This document shows, in pieces, positions 1 through 7,619 of a DNA stretch of 12,370 nucleotides; the stretch's first letter is position 1, and each line of letters starts with the position of its first letter. The stretch comes from Lachnospiraceae bacterium UBA3645. Lineage in GTDB: Bacteria > Bacillota > Clostridia > Lachnospirales > Lachnospiraceae. Location of the stretch: positions 620 to 12,989 of the forward strand of contig DFKM01000155.1 in assembly GCA_002373555.1 (NCBI GenBank), written 5' to 3'. The position numbers and the translations under genes are program-made. Under the pieces are notes generated by a model. That model did no database searches. It saw only the letters and a program-made list of their open reading frames with translations, and was not told the DNA's origin.

Positions 1-725
1 TCGCCGACCCGTCCGCCAATACCAGCGCGCTTGTGTCAGGCATGATCCGCGCCGCCTTCGGCTACTCGGGTGAGAAATGCTCCGCCGCGGCAAGAGCATA
101 TATCCCCGCTTCCATCTGGCTGGACGTAAGAGAAAAACTGCACACCGCCATGGAAGATGTATATGCCGGCGATATCCGGGATCCCAGAGCCTTCTGCAAT
201 GCCGTGATTGATGACCGTGCCTTCGCCCGCGTGAAATCCTATATTGATGCGGCGCGCGATGACGCGGAAGCGGAAATTATTGAAGGCGGAAAAACCGATG
301 ATTCTGTCGGATATTTTGTACAGCCGACCGTCATCCTCGCAAAGGATCCGCATTACAGGAGCATGGTCGAAGAGATCTTCGGACCGGTCCTTACGGTCTA
401 TGTTTACGAAGATGAAGAACTGGACGATGCGCTCATTCTCTGTGATACCAGCACGAAATACGGCCTTACCGGCGCCGTTTACGCGCAGGACCGCGCAGCC
501 GTTCTCAAGATCTCCCGTGCGCTGACCCATGCCGCCGGGAACTTCTATATCAACGAAAAACCCACCGGCGCCGTCGTCGGCCAGCAGCCTTTCGGCGGTT
601 CCCGCGCTTCCGGCACAAATGACAAGGCAGGCTCCGCGACCAACATGATGCGCTGGGTAAGCCAGCGGGCAATCAAGGAAGTGCTCGTACCGGATACCGA
701 GATCCTCCTGCCGCATATGTTCTGA
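1..725 (+). CDS. L-glutamate gamma-semialdehyde dehydrogenase (1-pyrroline-5-carboxylate dehydrogenase), C-terminal part
   Basis: This is the 3' end of an aldehyde dehydrogenase gene that is open from the left edge (reading frame from base 3); about 240 codons are visible. The enzyme oxidises glutamate semialdehyde to glutamate with NAD+, the second step of proline breakdown, in the cytoplasm. The catalytic cysteine lies in GEKCSAAAR (Cys codon 78-80). The EEIFGP motif follows near 367-386, then the family signature NFYINEKPTGAVVGQQPFGG and a RASGTNDK segment. These match the ALDH4A1/PruA group rather than general aldehyde dehydrogenases. The N-terminal cofactor-binding part and the catalytic Glu lie outside the window. 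A GTG at 33 and an ATG at 42 are internal codons, not starts. No proline dehydrogenase domain is fused on the visible side. The gene ends at a hairpin terminator shared with the convergent hydrolase gene. Confidence 0.93.
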   Translation, partial: ADPSANTSALVSGMIRAAFGYSGEKCSAAARAYIPASIWLDVREKLHTAMEDVYAGDIRDPRAFCNAVIDDRAFARVKSYIDAARDDAEAEIIEGGKTDDSVGYFVQPTVILAKDPHYRSMVEEIFGPVLTVYVYEDEELDDALILCDTSTKYGLTGAVYAQDRAAVLKISRALTHAAGNFYINEKPTGAVVGQQPFGGSRASGTNDKAGSATNMMRWVSQRAIKEVLVPDTEILLPHMF

Positions 726-729
726 ACAC

Positions 730-763
730 AAAAAACAGCTTCCCGTGCGGAAGCTGTTTTTTG
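730..763. terminator. Bidirectional rho-independent terminator
   Basis: The arms at 736-743 (CAGCTTCC) and 749-756 (GGAAGCTG) form an 8-bp stem around a 5-nt CGTGC loop. An A-run lies on the left and a T-run on the right (757-762), and these extend the pairing. Because T-tracts follow the stem on both strands, it can end the dehydrogenase transcript on the plus strand and the hydrolase transcript on the minus strand. The two stop codons lie 5 and 14 nt from it. Confidence 0.92.
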
Positions 764-776
764 CAGCAGACCTTTT

Positions 777-1823
777 TTATCGGAGAACAGTCTCCAGAAA
801 ACCGATCTCCTTTTCCAGGTTGTCTGCTGCGTATTTGTTTGACAGAACCACGTCATATCCATGCTCGAGCTGCGCTTCCCGGATCGGATACATATTCAGC
901 ACATTATATACGCCCAGTGTGTCCAGTTTCTCGTGCAGACGAACCGCCTGTTTATCAAATGTACCATGATTCCCGTCCGTAATGAATGCGGGTGGGAAGG
1001 ACTCCGATACATGTGCTGTGATATCCGCTTCCGCAAGAGCCTCTGCCCCGTTCTGGTAATAACCGATCTTCAGATTCCGGAACATGATCTTAAACAGCAG
1101 TGTGTTCACATCGTCAAAATGTTCGGGCTCCAGCAATGCACAGCGGAATACCACGCCCTTCACAGCATTTCCTTCCAGCGCCGGAGCAATGCCGCAGCTT
1201 TCTGCATATTCCGCATCTGTCGCGAGAAGCGCATACTGACCTGCCAGCTGGCCGCCCGCACTACCGCCGGAAAGAACGACGCGCGACATATCCAGACCAT
1301 ATTCGTCCTCGTGCGCCTTAAGGAAACCGACGGCTTCATTGATCTGGACCAGCGGCGTCGGATAGCGGTATTCCGGTACAAGCGCGTAATTGATGCTGAC
1401 TACGGCGTATCCTTCCTTCGCGAGCCGCCGGAAAACATCCGTCATGCCGCCGGAGGATCCGTCAGATGCCCCCAGCGGATCTCCTTCCGCTTTATCTCCC
1501 CAGGCATATCCGCCTCCGTGGATGAAGAAATACACGGGCTTCGGCCCTTCAGAATCTTCAGTCCGGTAAATATCCAGGAAACTGTTCGGATATGTGTCTG
1601 CATAGGCGATCCCGCCTGCCAGGTCAAGTCCGTCCCCGGGATCCTTTCCCGCGCCGATTCCTCGGGATTTATCCTGCCAGCTGTTCACTTCTCCCTTTAC
1701 CATGCCTGTTTTCTGGGAGAATCTGATATACAGATCGGCATTCATCAAAAACAGGAGGACTGCTCCTGCGCCTGCCGGAAGAAGAACGAGCAAAACCGTC
1801 AGGATCTTTCTGAAATGCATCAC
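777..1823 (-). CDS. Membrane-anchored alpha/beta hydrolase (HSL/carboxylesterase-like)
   Basis: A 348-aa hydrolase. Residues 5-27 are hydrophobic behind MMHFRK and should act as a signal anchor or signal peptide, so the catalytic domain is probably outside the membrane. The oxyanion-hole motif HGGG is at 102-105 and the nucleophile elbow GGSAG at 186-190, giving Ser188. The likely base is His321 (LEHGYD). The acid is less clear: the stretch TDGNHGTFD offers Asp283 or Asp290 and does not match the usual G-x-x-D-P layout. The family hydrolyses short-chain or acyl esters and amides; the substrate cannot be read from sequence. The start is GTG at 1823, 10 nt from an AAGGAG site (1834-1839); an ATG follows directly but at 13 nt. 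It lies downstream of the GH3 and membrane-protein genes, so removal of acyl groups from a glycan is a reasonable guess. It ends at the shared terminator. Confidence 0.88.
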   Translation of the reverse strand: MMHFRKILTVLLVLLPAGAGAVLLFLMNADLYIRFSQKTGMVKGEVNSWQDKSRGIGAGKDPGDGLDLAGGIAYADTYPNSFLDIYRTEDSEGPKPVYFFIHGGGYAWGDKAEGDPLGASDGSSGGMTDVFRRLAKEGYAVVSINYALVPEYRYPTPLVQINEAVGFLKAHEDEYGLDMSRVVLSGGSAGGQLAGQYALLATDAEYAESCGIAPALEGNAVKGVVFRCALLEPEHFDDVNTLLFKIMFRNLKIGYYQNGAEALAEADITAHVSESFPPAFITDGNHGTFDKQAVRLHEKLDTLGVYNVLNMYPIREAQLEHGYDVVLSNKYAADNLEKEIGFLETVLR

Positions 1824-1857
1824 GCTCTTATAACTCCTTCATTATGATGATAGAAAA

Positions 1858-1885
1858 GTGACACAGGGGATGGCCCCTGTGTCAC
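1858..1885 (-). terminator. Strong hairpin, probable intrinsic terminator between membrane protein and hydrolase genes
   Basis: GTGACACAGGGG (1858-1869) and CCCCTGTGTCAC (1874-1885) form a perfect 12-bp stem with a 4-nt loop. On the minus strand it is followed by TTTTCTAT, a short interrupted U-tract, so it should terminate transcripts coming from the GH3 and membrane-protein genes, possibly incompletely. The hydrolase start codon is only 34 nt further on, which leaves little room for a promoter. A role in read-through control or mRNA processing is therefore also possible. Confidence 0.8.
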
Positions 1886-1895
1886 CTGCATGCAG

Positions 1896-2309
1896 TTATT
1901 TGCTTTCTGTCTGTACAGTATCCTGTCTCTCGCCAAGCCGTGTAAAGGAGGCGATCAGCAGCACCAGCCAGGACAGTGCCGCTGCGACAGCGAAGTATGC
2001 CCACGTCTGTACATCCGCCCAGGTACGCAGGCCGGAGATCAGATATCCGAGGATCTCCGCTTCCGTTACAAAGCTGTAGGCAAGAGCCGCTGCCATAAAG
2101 ACGGCCGCCGCTGATACAAGCAGACTGACAAAAGGATTGCTCCCGAGCTTTGCATAAGCCACGACATACAATGCGCCGCACACAAGTCCGATGATCGTAA
2201 GGATCATGGTCGTCTGGTTCGTATTATTGGCATTCAGATATAAGAACAATGCAGCAGCTGCCAGAACAGTGCCGATCACGGTCATGATAAATCCGGCTGA
2301 CTTTTTCAT
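1896..2309 (-). CDS. Small four-helix integral membrane protein, unknown function
   Basis: A 137-aa protein starting MKKSAGF. Four hydrophobic segments are visible at about residues 5-26, 33-55, 59-80 and 98-118, with short loops and a polar C-terminal tail (RLGERQDTVQTESK). The third and fourth helices are separated by a roughly 17-residue loop, the longest in the protein. No catalytic or binding motif was recognised. The start ATG (2307-2309) overlaps the GH3 stop codon in an ATGA, and an AAAGGAGAG site sits about 10 nt upstream inside the GH3 coding end, so translation is probably coupled. A longer in-frame reading up to 2411 is possible but would run through the GH3 gene with non-membrane sequence and is not favoured. 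The coupling suggests the protein works with the GH3 enzyme in the membrane, perhaps as a partner or stabiliser; this is inference. Confidence 0.82.
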   Translation of the reverse strand: MKKSAGFIMTVIGTVLAAAALFLYLNANNTNQTTMILTIIGLVCGALYVVAYAKLGSNPFVSLLVSAAAVFMAAALAYSFVTEAEILGYLISGLRTWADVQTWAYFAVAAALSWLVLLIASFTRLGERQDTVQTESK

Positions 2310-5300
2310 GCGCGTTTCTCTCCTTTCTTCAGTCCCATGAACCACAGTACGCAGAACAGCAGTGCAAGGATTCCGCTGCCGTACTTGACGCCGTTGATCG
2401 CATTCTGCCACCAGGTGGCTACATACTTGGTCTCTGTCGTTGCCGTATATCCGTTCAGCGCATTACTTCTGGCGATGCTGTACATATAGTGCTTCAGGCC
2501 GTCATGCATATGCTGCTGGAAATTGGTATCCTTTTCGATCTCTGCAAGTCTGGAAGTCATGCTGCCCTTGCGGCTCTGGGAAGTGGTCGCTGATGTGGTC
2601 AGCATACCGCCCGTACCGTTCAGGATGGAATCCAGCCAGTTCATGTAATCCGGCGCAGCCGCCATATCGGTGACGACCCAGCCCTTGTATCCCCACTCGT
2701 TGCGGAGGATCTGTTCCAGAAGTCCCGAATGTGCACTGGAGTAAACAGCGCCGACACGGTTGTAGGATGTCATGACACCCATGGCATTGTTGGAGGACAG
2801 TGCGCCCTGGAATGCTCTCAGCTCATTCTCACGGGCTGCCTGCTCGGTCATGAAGGTAGCTGCGCCGGAACGGTTCGTTTCCTGGTTGTTGAAAGCCAGG
2901 TGCTTCGGCTCTGTCATCAGGCCCTTCGTGGTGCCGCCTTCGCAGAAAGCGTTCATCATGATGCTTGTCAGCATCGGATCTTCCGAATAGTACTCATGCA
3001 GACGTCCGCAGTAAGGAACTCTGTGCAGGTTTCCGGCCGGTGCCAGGGTTCCAGGAACATTGCTCCACAGACTTTCTTCGCCGTACATCTCGCCTTCCCG
3101 CTTCGTCAGCTCGCGGTTGAAAGCGCAGGCGACGATCGGTTCGGTCGGGAAGACATTCATGGTATACTGTGCGCCTTCATCTTCCGGTCCGACATAGGTA
3201 GCTTCACTGCTGTTGGACTCGTTCCACTTGATGAGATAGGCCGCGACCTGATCATTGGCAAATCCCGTAGGACCGTCCTGGATCGCGTTCGCCGGCAGTC
3301 CGATGGAACCGATCTGGCTGATGCCGTTTCCGGTATTCTCGACAAAGTTAATTGCATCTTCGATGCTGATCTGCTCGATCAGCTGATCCCACTTGGGATC
3401 GTCCAGATCCAGAACGCCGACATATGTACCGTTCTCATCCACTTCCATGAAATCGATGATGGAGAGACCGTTGTCTGCGCCCCAGGTAAGGCCTTCCCCG
3501 TTCTCTGTAAGCTGACCTCTGTTGTTCGTGAGATCGACCTTCATATCATCGGTCGGCACAAGCTCTGTGACAGGAGTCCAGCCCTTGCTCCAGTCCGCTC
3601 TGGTAAAGTACACCGCAGCATCCGGGATGATCTTGTTGATATCCATGTTCTGCAGCGCATTCTGTACATTCACGGAATAGGTCTCGACATCGGTTTCCGC
3701 CATATTCCAGACCTGTGCGTTCGCAGGATCAATGACCTCATCGGCGTTCACGCTGACAAGCTGATCGGCTGCACCGAGCTTGTTCGCAAGGATATTGTTG
3801 ATCGCATTATGTGCGCCGTTTCCGATCGCAAAGTAGTAATCGCCGCTCTCCAGGACCCACGCGCCCTGGGTGCCGTCCGCCTTGGTGACATTTTCATCAT
3901 AGCTTGTCATGTCACGGGGATCGAATGTGATCTCGACTGTCTCGGAAGCGCCGGGGGCAAGTTCGCCGGTCTTGCCGAAGGAGATCAGCTGCACCGCGGA
4001 TTTTTCAAGACCGCCCTGGGTGTAAGGCGCCTGTACATAAAGCTCGACGACATCCTTACCTGCTGCAGCGCCGGTATTGGTCACATTGACAACCGCTTTG
4101 CCTTCGCCGCCGACAGTGACTTCGACAGACTGCAGTTTCTGCTCAAATGTCGTATAGGAAAGACCGTAGCCGAAAGGATAGGACATTTCCTTGCTGTAAT
4201 CCCAGGCCGCGCCGTCGATCGTGCCTTCCGTCGAAACAGCGTTGCCCTGGGAAAGCATGGCATCCTCGTAACGGGTCTCATAATAACGGTAACCCTGATA
4301 GATGCCTTCGGTCTCCACCAGATAGGCATCTCCCTGATCGTTCTCGGAAATGCTCTTGTCTGTGCTGGAATTGGGCGTAAACAGATAAACGCCGAAGTTC
4401 ACCATCGCGGGGGAGGATGTACTGCTGATCGCATAGGTATCATTCAGTTTTCCGGAAGGAGAGACCGTTCCGGCCAGAACATCCGCTACGCCGAGGAAAC
4501 CGTAGTTTCCGGGCTGTCCGGTCCAGAGGATCGCGTCCACGGCGGGATCCTGCTTCAGGCCTTCAAGCTCAATGGCACTGGAGGAGTTGATCAGCACGAT
4601 CACCTTCGTGCTGTGCTGCTTGGCCAGCTCGATCAGATCTTTTTCGTTCTGTGAAAGCGCCAGCGGTCTGTCGAAGCTGTCGGAATCCAGCTCGCTGACC
4701 ATGTCGGGATGATAATCCGCTGCCTCGGAATTATCTCTGGAGAGAAGGACCACGGCTGCCGTACCGTCAGCAGAGCTCAGAACATCCGCCGGATACGAAG
4801 CTGCAGGCGCTTCGCCGAGATTATAAGCCTTGGGATTCTCAAAGGCCGTTGTGAACCATGTTGAGAAAGAATGTCCGGGAACAGGATTTCCAAAGAAGGA
4901 AGCCATCATGCGGTAAGGATCCATTGCCTCGGAGGCATACAGATCGATGAACTGCTGATTGACATCGAATCCCGCCGCTGCCATCGCTTCCTTGATGCCG
5001 TACTGCGGCTGTCCGACTTCATAATTGGCCATTGCCGTCGATCCCATCATTCCCCCGAGGATCGGCATGTTCGTATGCAGGCCCCACAGCGTCACCTTCT
5101 CGGAAGAAGCATTTAACGGAAGCGCTGCATTGTCATTCTTCAGAAGGACCGTGCCCTCGGCACCGATCTGTCTGGAGACCGCTTCCTGCTCCGCCTGCAT
5201 GTCCGTCAGGGATGTGAATTCCGAACGGAAATGATCGCCCATTTCGGCCGGTTCATTTTCATCTCTCACGGTCACATAGTTGTTCGTGTTCAGCATGCTG

Positions 5301-5407
5301 TTCAGCTTTGCTGCCCAGTTTTCCGACAGGGTCTGGACGCCGATCGACATGGCCAGAATGGATGCCATGAACGTAGCGAGTCCCCGCCACAGCTTTGTTT
5401 TCACCAT
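2306..5407 (-). CDS. GH3 family beta-glycosidase with permuted domain order and membrane helices at both ends
   Basis: A 1033-aa enzyme. An uncleaved-looking signal anchor lies at about residues 7-25. Next come the domain that is normally C-terminal in GH3 (about 75-420), a fibronectin-III-like domain (about 425-535), a linker, and the normally N-terminal TIM-barrel domain (about 690-930). A C-terminal helix follows at about 1011-1029 with a basic tail (KKGEKR). The likely nucleophile is Asp914 in VVTDM, where most members have SDW. Substrate-binding Lys835-His836 (PKHLAFNNQETNR) is intact. Glu228 (SRDNSE) is the best acid/base candidate. Reversed-order GH3 beta-glucosidases are known from Ruminococcus albus and Butyrivibrio. 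The family releases terminal beta-linked sugars by a retaining mechanism; the exact sugar is unknown. The start at MVKTKL is set by AAGGAG (5415-5420), 7 nt upstream; an in-frame extension to 5443 lacks a good site. The stop overlaps the next gene's start. Confidence 0.93.
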   Translation of the reverse strand: MVKTKLWRGLATFMASILAMSIGVQTLSENWAAKLNSMLNTNNYVTVRDENEPAEMGDHFRSEFTSLTDMQAEQEAVSRQIGAEGTVLLKNDNAALPLNASSEKVTLWGLHTNMPILGGMMGSTAMANYEVGQPQYGIKEAMAAAGFDVNQQFIDLYASEAMDPYRMMASFFGNPVPGHSFSTWFTTAFENPKAYNLGEAPAASYPADVLSSADGTAAVVLLSRDNSEAADYHPDMVSELDSDSFDRPLALSQNEKDLIELAKQHSTKVIVLINSSSAIELEGLKQDPAVDAILWTGQPGNYGFLGVADVLAGTVSPSGKLNDTYAISSTSSPAMVNFGVYLFTPNSSTDKSISENDQGDAYLVETEGIYQGYRYYETRYEDAMLSQGNAVSTEGTIDGAAWDYSKEMSYPFGYGLSYTTFEQKLQSVEVTVGGEGKAVVNVTNTGAAAGKDVVELYVQAPYTQGGLEKSAVQLISFGKTGELAPGASETVEITFDPRDMTSYDENVTKADGTQGAWVLESGDYYFAIGNGAHNAINNILANKLGAADQLVSVNADEVIDPANAQVWNMAETDVETYSVNVQNALQNMDINKIIPDAAVYFTRADWSKGWTPVTELVPTDDMKVDLTNNRGQLTENGEGLTWGADNGLSIIDFMEVDENGTYVGVLDLDDPKWDQLIEQISIEDAINFVENTGNGISQIGSIGLPANAIQDGPTGFANDQVAAYLIKWNESNSSEATYVGPEDEGAQYTMNVFPTEPIVACAFNRELTKREGEMYGEESLWSNVPGTLAPAGNLHRVPYCGRLHEYYSEDPMLTSIMMNAFCEGGTTKGLMTEPKHLAFNNQETNRSGAATFMTEQAARENELRAFQGALSSNNAMGVMTSYNRVGAVYSSAHSGLLEQILRNEWGYKGWVVTDMAAAPDYMNWLDSILNGTGGMLTTSATTSQSRKGSMTSRLAEIEKDTNFQQHMHDGLKHYMYSIARSNALNGYTATTETKYVATWWQNAINGVKYGSGILALLFCVLWFMGLKKGEKRA

Positions 5408-5432
5408 AACCACTCTCCTTTTATCATTTTTT

Positions 5433-5461
5433 CCGCCGGGCAAACACGCTGCGCCCGGCGG
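5433..5461 (-). promoter_or_regulatory. GC-rich hairpin in the GH3 mRNA leader
   Basis: CCGCCGGGC (5433-5441) and GCCCGGCGG (5453-5461) form a perfect 9-bp stem with an 11-nt loop. On the minus strand it lies 25 nt ahead of the GH3 start and is followed by AAAAAATGATAA, not a U-tract, so it is not a terminator for that strand. On the plus strand no T-tract follows either. It could be a 5' stabilising structure or a DNA operator. The inverted repeat is certain; the function is not. Confidence 0.55.
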
Positions 5462-5480
5462 CAGATGGATTTGGATAATG

Positions 5481-5510
5481 GCATTCTAACATTCTTTTTT
5501 GCATAAAAAC
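5481..5510 (-). promoter_or_regulatory. Imperfect direct repeat upstream of GH3, candidate LytTR-type site
   Basis: On the minus strand GTTTTTATGC (5510-5501) and GTTAGAATGC (5490-5481) share GTTnnnATGC with starts 20 bp apart. LytTR regulators usually bind two imperfect direct repeats with GTT-containing cores about two helical turns apart, and a LytTR gene lies just upstream. The left copy overlaps the T-tract of the kinase-gene terminator. No convincing -35/-10 pair could be placed, so this is a weak suggestion. Confidence 0.25.
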
Positions 5511-5556
5511 GGGAGCCTGCACGAACGGTTCCGATCATTCCCAAACGGCAGCTCCC
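5505..5556 (-). terminator. Probable intrinsic terminator after the sensor kinase gene
   Basis: On the minus strand GGGAGCTGC (5556-5548) pairs with GCAGGCTCCC (5520-5511) with one bulged G, around a 27-nt loop. It is followed by GTTTTTATG (T-run 5509-5505). It begins 10 nt after the kinase stop codon. The long loop makes it less typical than the other terminators here. A T-run on the plus-strand side (5562-5567) overlaps the kinase stop. It separates the signalling operon from the GH3 gene. Confidence 0.6.
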
Positions 5557-5565
5557 CTTCTGTTT

Positions 5566-6888
5566 TTATTCTGTTTTATCAGCCGGCAGCAGGATCTTTG
5601 CCCGGAACCAGCCGTCCTGCGCGGAAAAAACGGCGGATCCGCTGTACTTTCTGGCAATCGAGGAGATGCTTTTTGTTCCGTAACCGTGGAAGAAGGCATC
5701 CGTCTTGGTGGTCTTCGGAATACCGCTCTGCATCTCCAGCGTTCCCGTAAAGCAGTTCTCACAGAGGATCAGCACAAAGCCTTTCTGTCTTTCCACCGTC
5801 AGTTTGATCAGCCGTTTCTCCGGATCATCGATCTTCCGGACCGCCTCGACCGCATTATCCAGGAGATTTCCGAACAGTGCGGAAAGATCCATGGGATCCA
5901 GGAAGGACAGCTGCGCACCGTCCGCAATACAGGTCAGCTCGATTCCGTCCTTTTTCACGAGCATCCGTTTCGACATGACGATCGTATCCAGCATCTCGCT
6001 GCCGGTATTCGCCTGGGCTTCGAAATCGCTCATCTCATTTTTCAGCTTATCAAGGAACCGCTGCTTTTCTTCCCCCGGCCGTTCGGACTCCAGGAACTGT
6101 ATCTGATGCTTCAGATCATGGTAATTGCCGGCCACCAGCTCCACCGACTGCTTCAGGACATTGTAATTCGCATACTGCATCTCCAGCGAACGGTTCAGCA
6201 TCTCCATCTGCGATGACTTATAGATATCAAACCGCATGGTATGGAAAAGATACAGCATCGTCAGACCGGTAGCGTCCACCAGCAGACGGATCAGAAAGAT
6301 CTGTCCCGGCACCTGACTGCTGATAGGGGATACGGGCAGGAAATTGCTGACATTGCTGATAATCAGACTGAAGACCGCCAGGATCCACGGCTGCAGGATA
6401 TCCCGCAGCCCGAATTCCATGGCACTGTTGTATTCGCGGAACCGGCGGTTGGCCAGATACGCCAGAAATGTAAAGCCGCAGTAATAGCCGAACAGGAACG
6501 GCAGGCGGATCGGCAGGATATCCGGTATTTTGTTGACTGTCACACCGTAATAATACAGATGCCAGTCAACTGCCATGACGAATTCGCCGAGTACCATGAC
6601 GAACGGGAAGAAATACAGCACCCGGGCAAACGGGCCTCTCATACAGAGTGCCATCAGGCCCATGAGAAGGCAATAAAAAAAGATCATCCGAAGAAAATAA
6701 AATCGGATATCCGGAGATTCCAGCAGAAACGCCAGAACATTAATCAGGACCATCCCCGCTCCCTGGATCAGGACCGTCTTTTTTACGGAATATTTCCGCG
6801 GATTGACCCAGCAGTACATGATCACTGCCAGTGAATAGGCAAATGTCACCAGAAAGCCCGGCGGGCTGACATAATACAGAGTGTTCAC
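5566..6888 (-). CDS. Membrane sensor histidine kinase, GHKL type (AgrC/VirS-like class)
   Basis: A 440-aa kinase. The N-terminal half (about 1-217) is strongly hydrophobic, with about six to seven membrane segments that would form the sensor. An amphipathic helix follows, with an H-box NYHDLKHQIQ giving His257 as phosphoacceptor. The C-terminal ATPase domain shows the N-box NLLDNAVEA (Asn341, Asn345) and the G-box HGYGTKSI (401-408). This layout is that of kinases paired with LytTR regulators, such as AgrC and peptide-sensing relatives. It autophosphorylates and passes the phosphate to the regulator encoded directly upstream. Translation starts at GTG (6886-6888), with GAGGAGG ending about 6 nt upstream; the regulator's stop is 15 nt away. 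No AgrB/AgrD or other peptide-precursor gene is visible, so the signal is unknown. A hairpin terminator follows the gene. Confidence 0.93.
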   Translation of the reverse strand: MNTLYYVSPPGFLVTFAYSLAVIMYCWVNPRKYSVKKTVLIQGAGMVLINVLAFLLESPDIRFYFLRMIFFYCLLMGLMALCMRGPFARVLYFFPFVMVLGEFVMAVDWHLYYYGVTVNKIPDILPIRLPFLFGYYCGFTFLAYLANRRFREYNSAMEFGLRDILQPWILAVFSLIISNVSNFLPVSPISSQVPGQIFLIRLLVDATGLTMLYLFHTMRFDIYKSSQMEMLNRSLEMQYANYNVLKQSVELVAGNYHDLKHQIQFLESERPGEEKQRFLDKLKNEMSDFEAQANTGSEMLDTIVMSKRMLVKKDGIELTCIADGAQLSFLDPMDLSALFGNLLDNAVEAVRKIDDPEKRLIKLTVERQKGFVLILCENCFTGTLEMQSGIPKTTKTDAFFHGYGTKSISSIARKYSGSAVFSAQDGWFRAKILLPADKTE

Positions 6889-6903
6889 TTCCGCCTCCTC
6901 TGA

Positions 6904-7599
6904 TCAGATAATGGCCGTCAGATAATCCATAAATTCCGCCCGTTTTCTGCGGCTGATGGGGACTCTGTGTCCGGCAACGATGCAGTCCGAACTGTCAACG
7001 CTTTCCACAGCGTCCATATTGACCAGATAGCCTTTGTTGCAGCGGAAGAAATGATACGGTGCGAGCTCCTTTTCCAGATCGCTCATCTTGACATGCACGG
7101 TCTCCGTTCCGTCCTTCGTCACGATATACATCGTATGCCCCTGGCTCTCCACATACAGGATCCGGCGGATGCTGATCCTCCGGACGCCGTCGGCAACATT
7201 CAGAAGCAGCGTATCCTCCTTCTTCTGCGGCAGACTGTCCAGCGCAAGCCGGAGCTTTGCGGAAAAGACCGTATAGGACAGCGGTTTCAGCAGATAATCA
7301 AAGGCTCTCACCTCGTATCCTTTGATGGCAAATTCCGCCGCATTCGTAATAAACATGATCAGGACCGCAGGATCCCGTTCCCGGATTTCCTTCGCTGCGT
7401 CAATGCCATTCATGAAGCGCATCTGGATATCCATCAGGATGATGTCAAACTGCGCATGATACGCTTCAACGATATCCTCTCCGTCCCGGAAAATGGCAGT
7501 ATCAAAACAGACACCCGATTCCTCTTCAAAAGAAACCAGGAATCCCTTCAGGGTGTCTGCAAAGACCTGTTCATCCTCCACTACGGCAATTCTGTACAT
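6904..7599 (-). CDS. LytTR-family response regulator
   Basis: A 231-aa two-domain regulator. The receiver domain (about 1-120) has the acidic pocket Glu8-Asp9, the phosphoacceptor Asp57 in ILMDIQM, Thr85 and the conserved Lys105 (LKPL). The LytTR DNA-binding domain covers about 131-231, with typical elements such as ILYVESQGHTMYI, FFRCNKGYLVNM and VPISRRKR. It is the partner of the kinase encoded 15 nt downstream and binds DNA to control transcription when phosphorylated. The start is ATG at 7599, with GGGGAG about 5 nt upstream. A longer in-frame opening to 7641 would overlap the lipoprotein gene and is not favoured. Likely targets are its own operon and the neighbouring GH3 gene; this is inferred only from position. 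Confidence 0.95.
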   Translation of the reverse strand: MYRIAVVEDEQVFADTLKGFLVSFEEESGVCFDTAIFRDGEDIVEAYHAQFDIILMDIQMRFMNGIDAAKEIRERDPAVLIMFITNAAEFAIKGYEVRAFDYLLKPLSYTVFSAKLRLALDSLPQKKEDTLLLNVADGVRRISIRRILYVESQGHTMYIVTKDGTETVHVKMSDLEKELAPYHFFRCNKGYLVNMDAVESVDSSDCIVAGHRVPISRRKRAEFMDYLTAII

Positions 7600-7619
7600 T
7601 TCTTCTCCCCGGACAGATC

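Noticed and set aside
36..731. Open reading frame on the minus strand opposite the dehydrogenase
   Set aside because: It is antisense to a well-matched aldehyde dehydrogenase and ends inside the terminator region.
2729..4654. Open reading frame of 641 codons on the plus strand inside the GH3 gene
   Set aside because: It lies wholly antisense to a clear enzyme with intact motifs, its translation resembles no protein family, and long antisense openings are common in GC-rich coding sequence.
5401..5427. Eight-codon open frame (starting ATGATA) overlapping the GH3 start codon
   Set aside because: It has no ribosome binding site of its own and contains the GH3 one, so it is more likely chance than a regulatory leader peptide.
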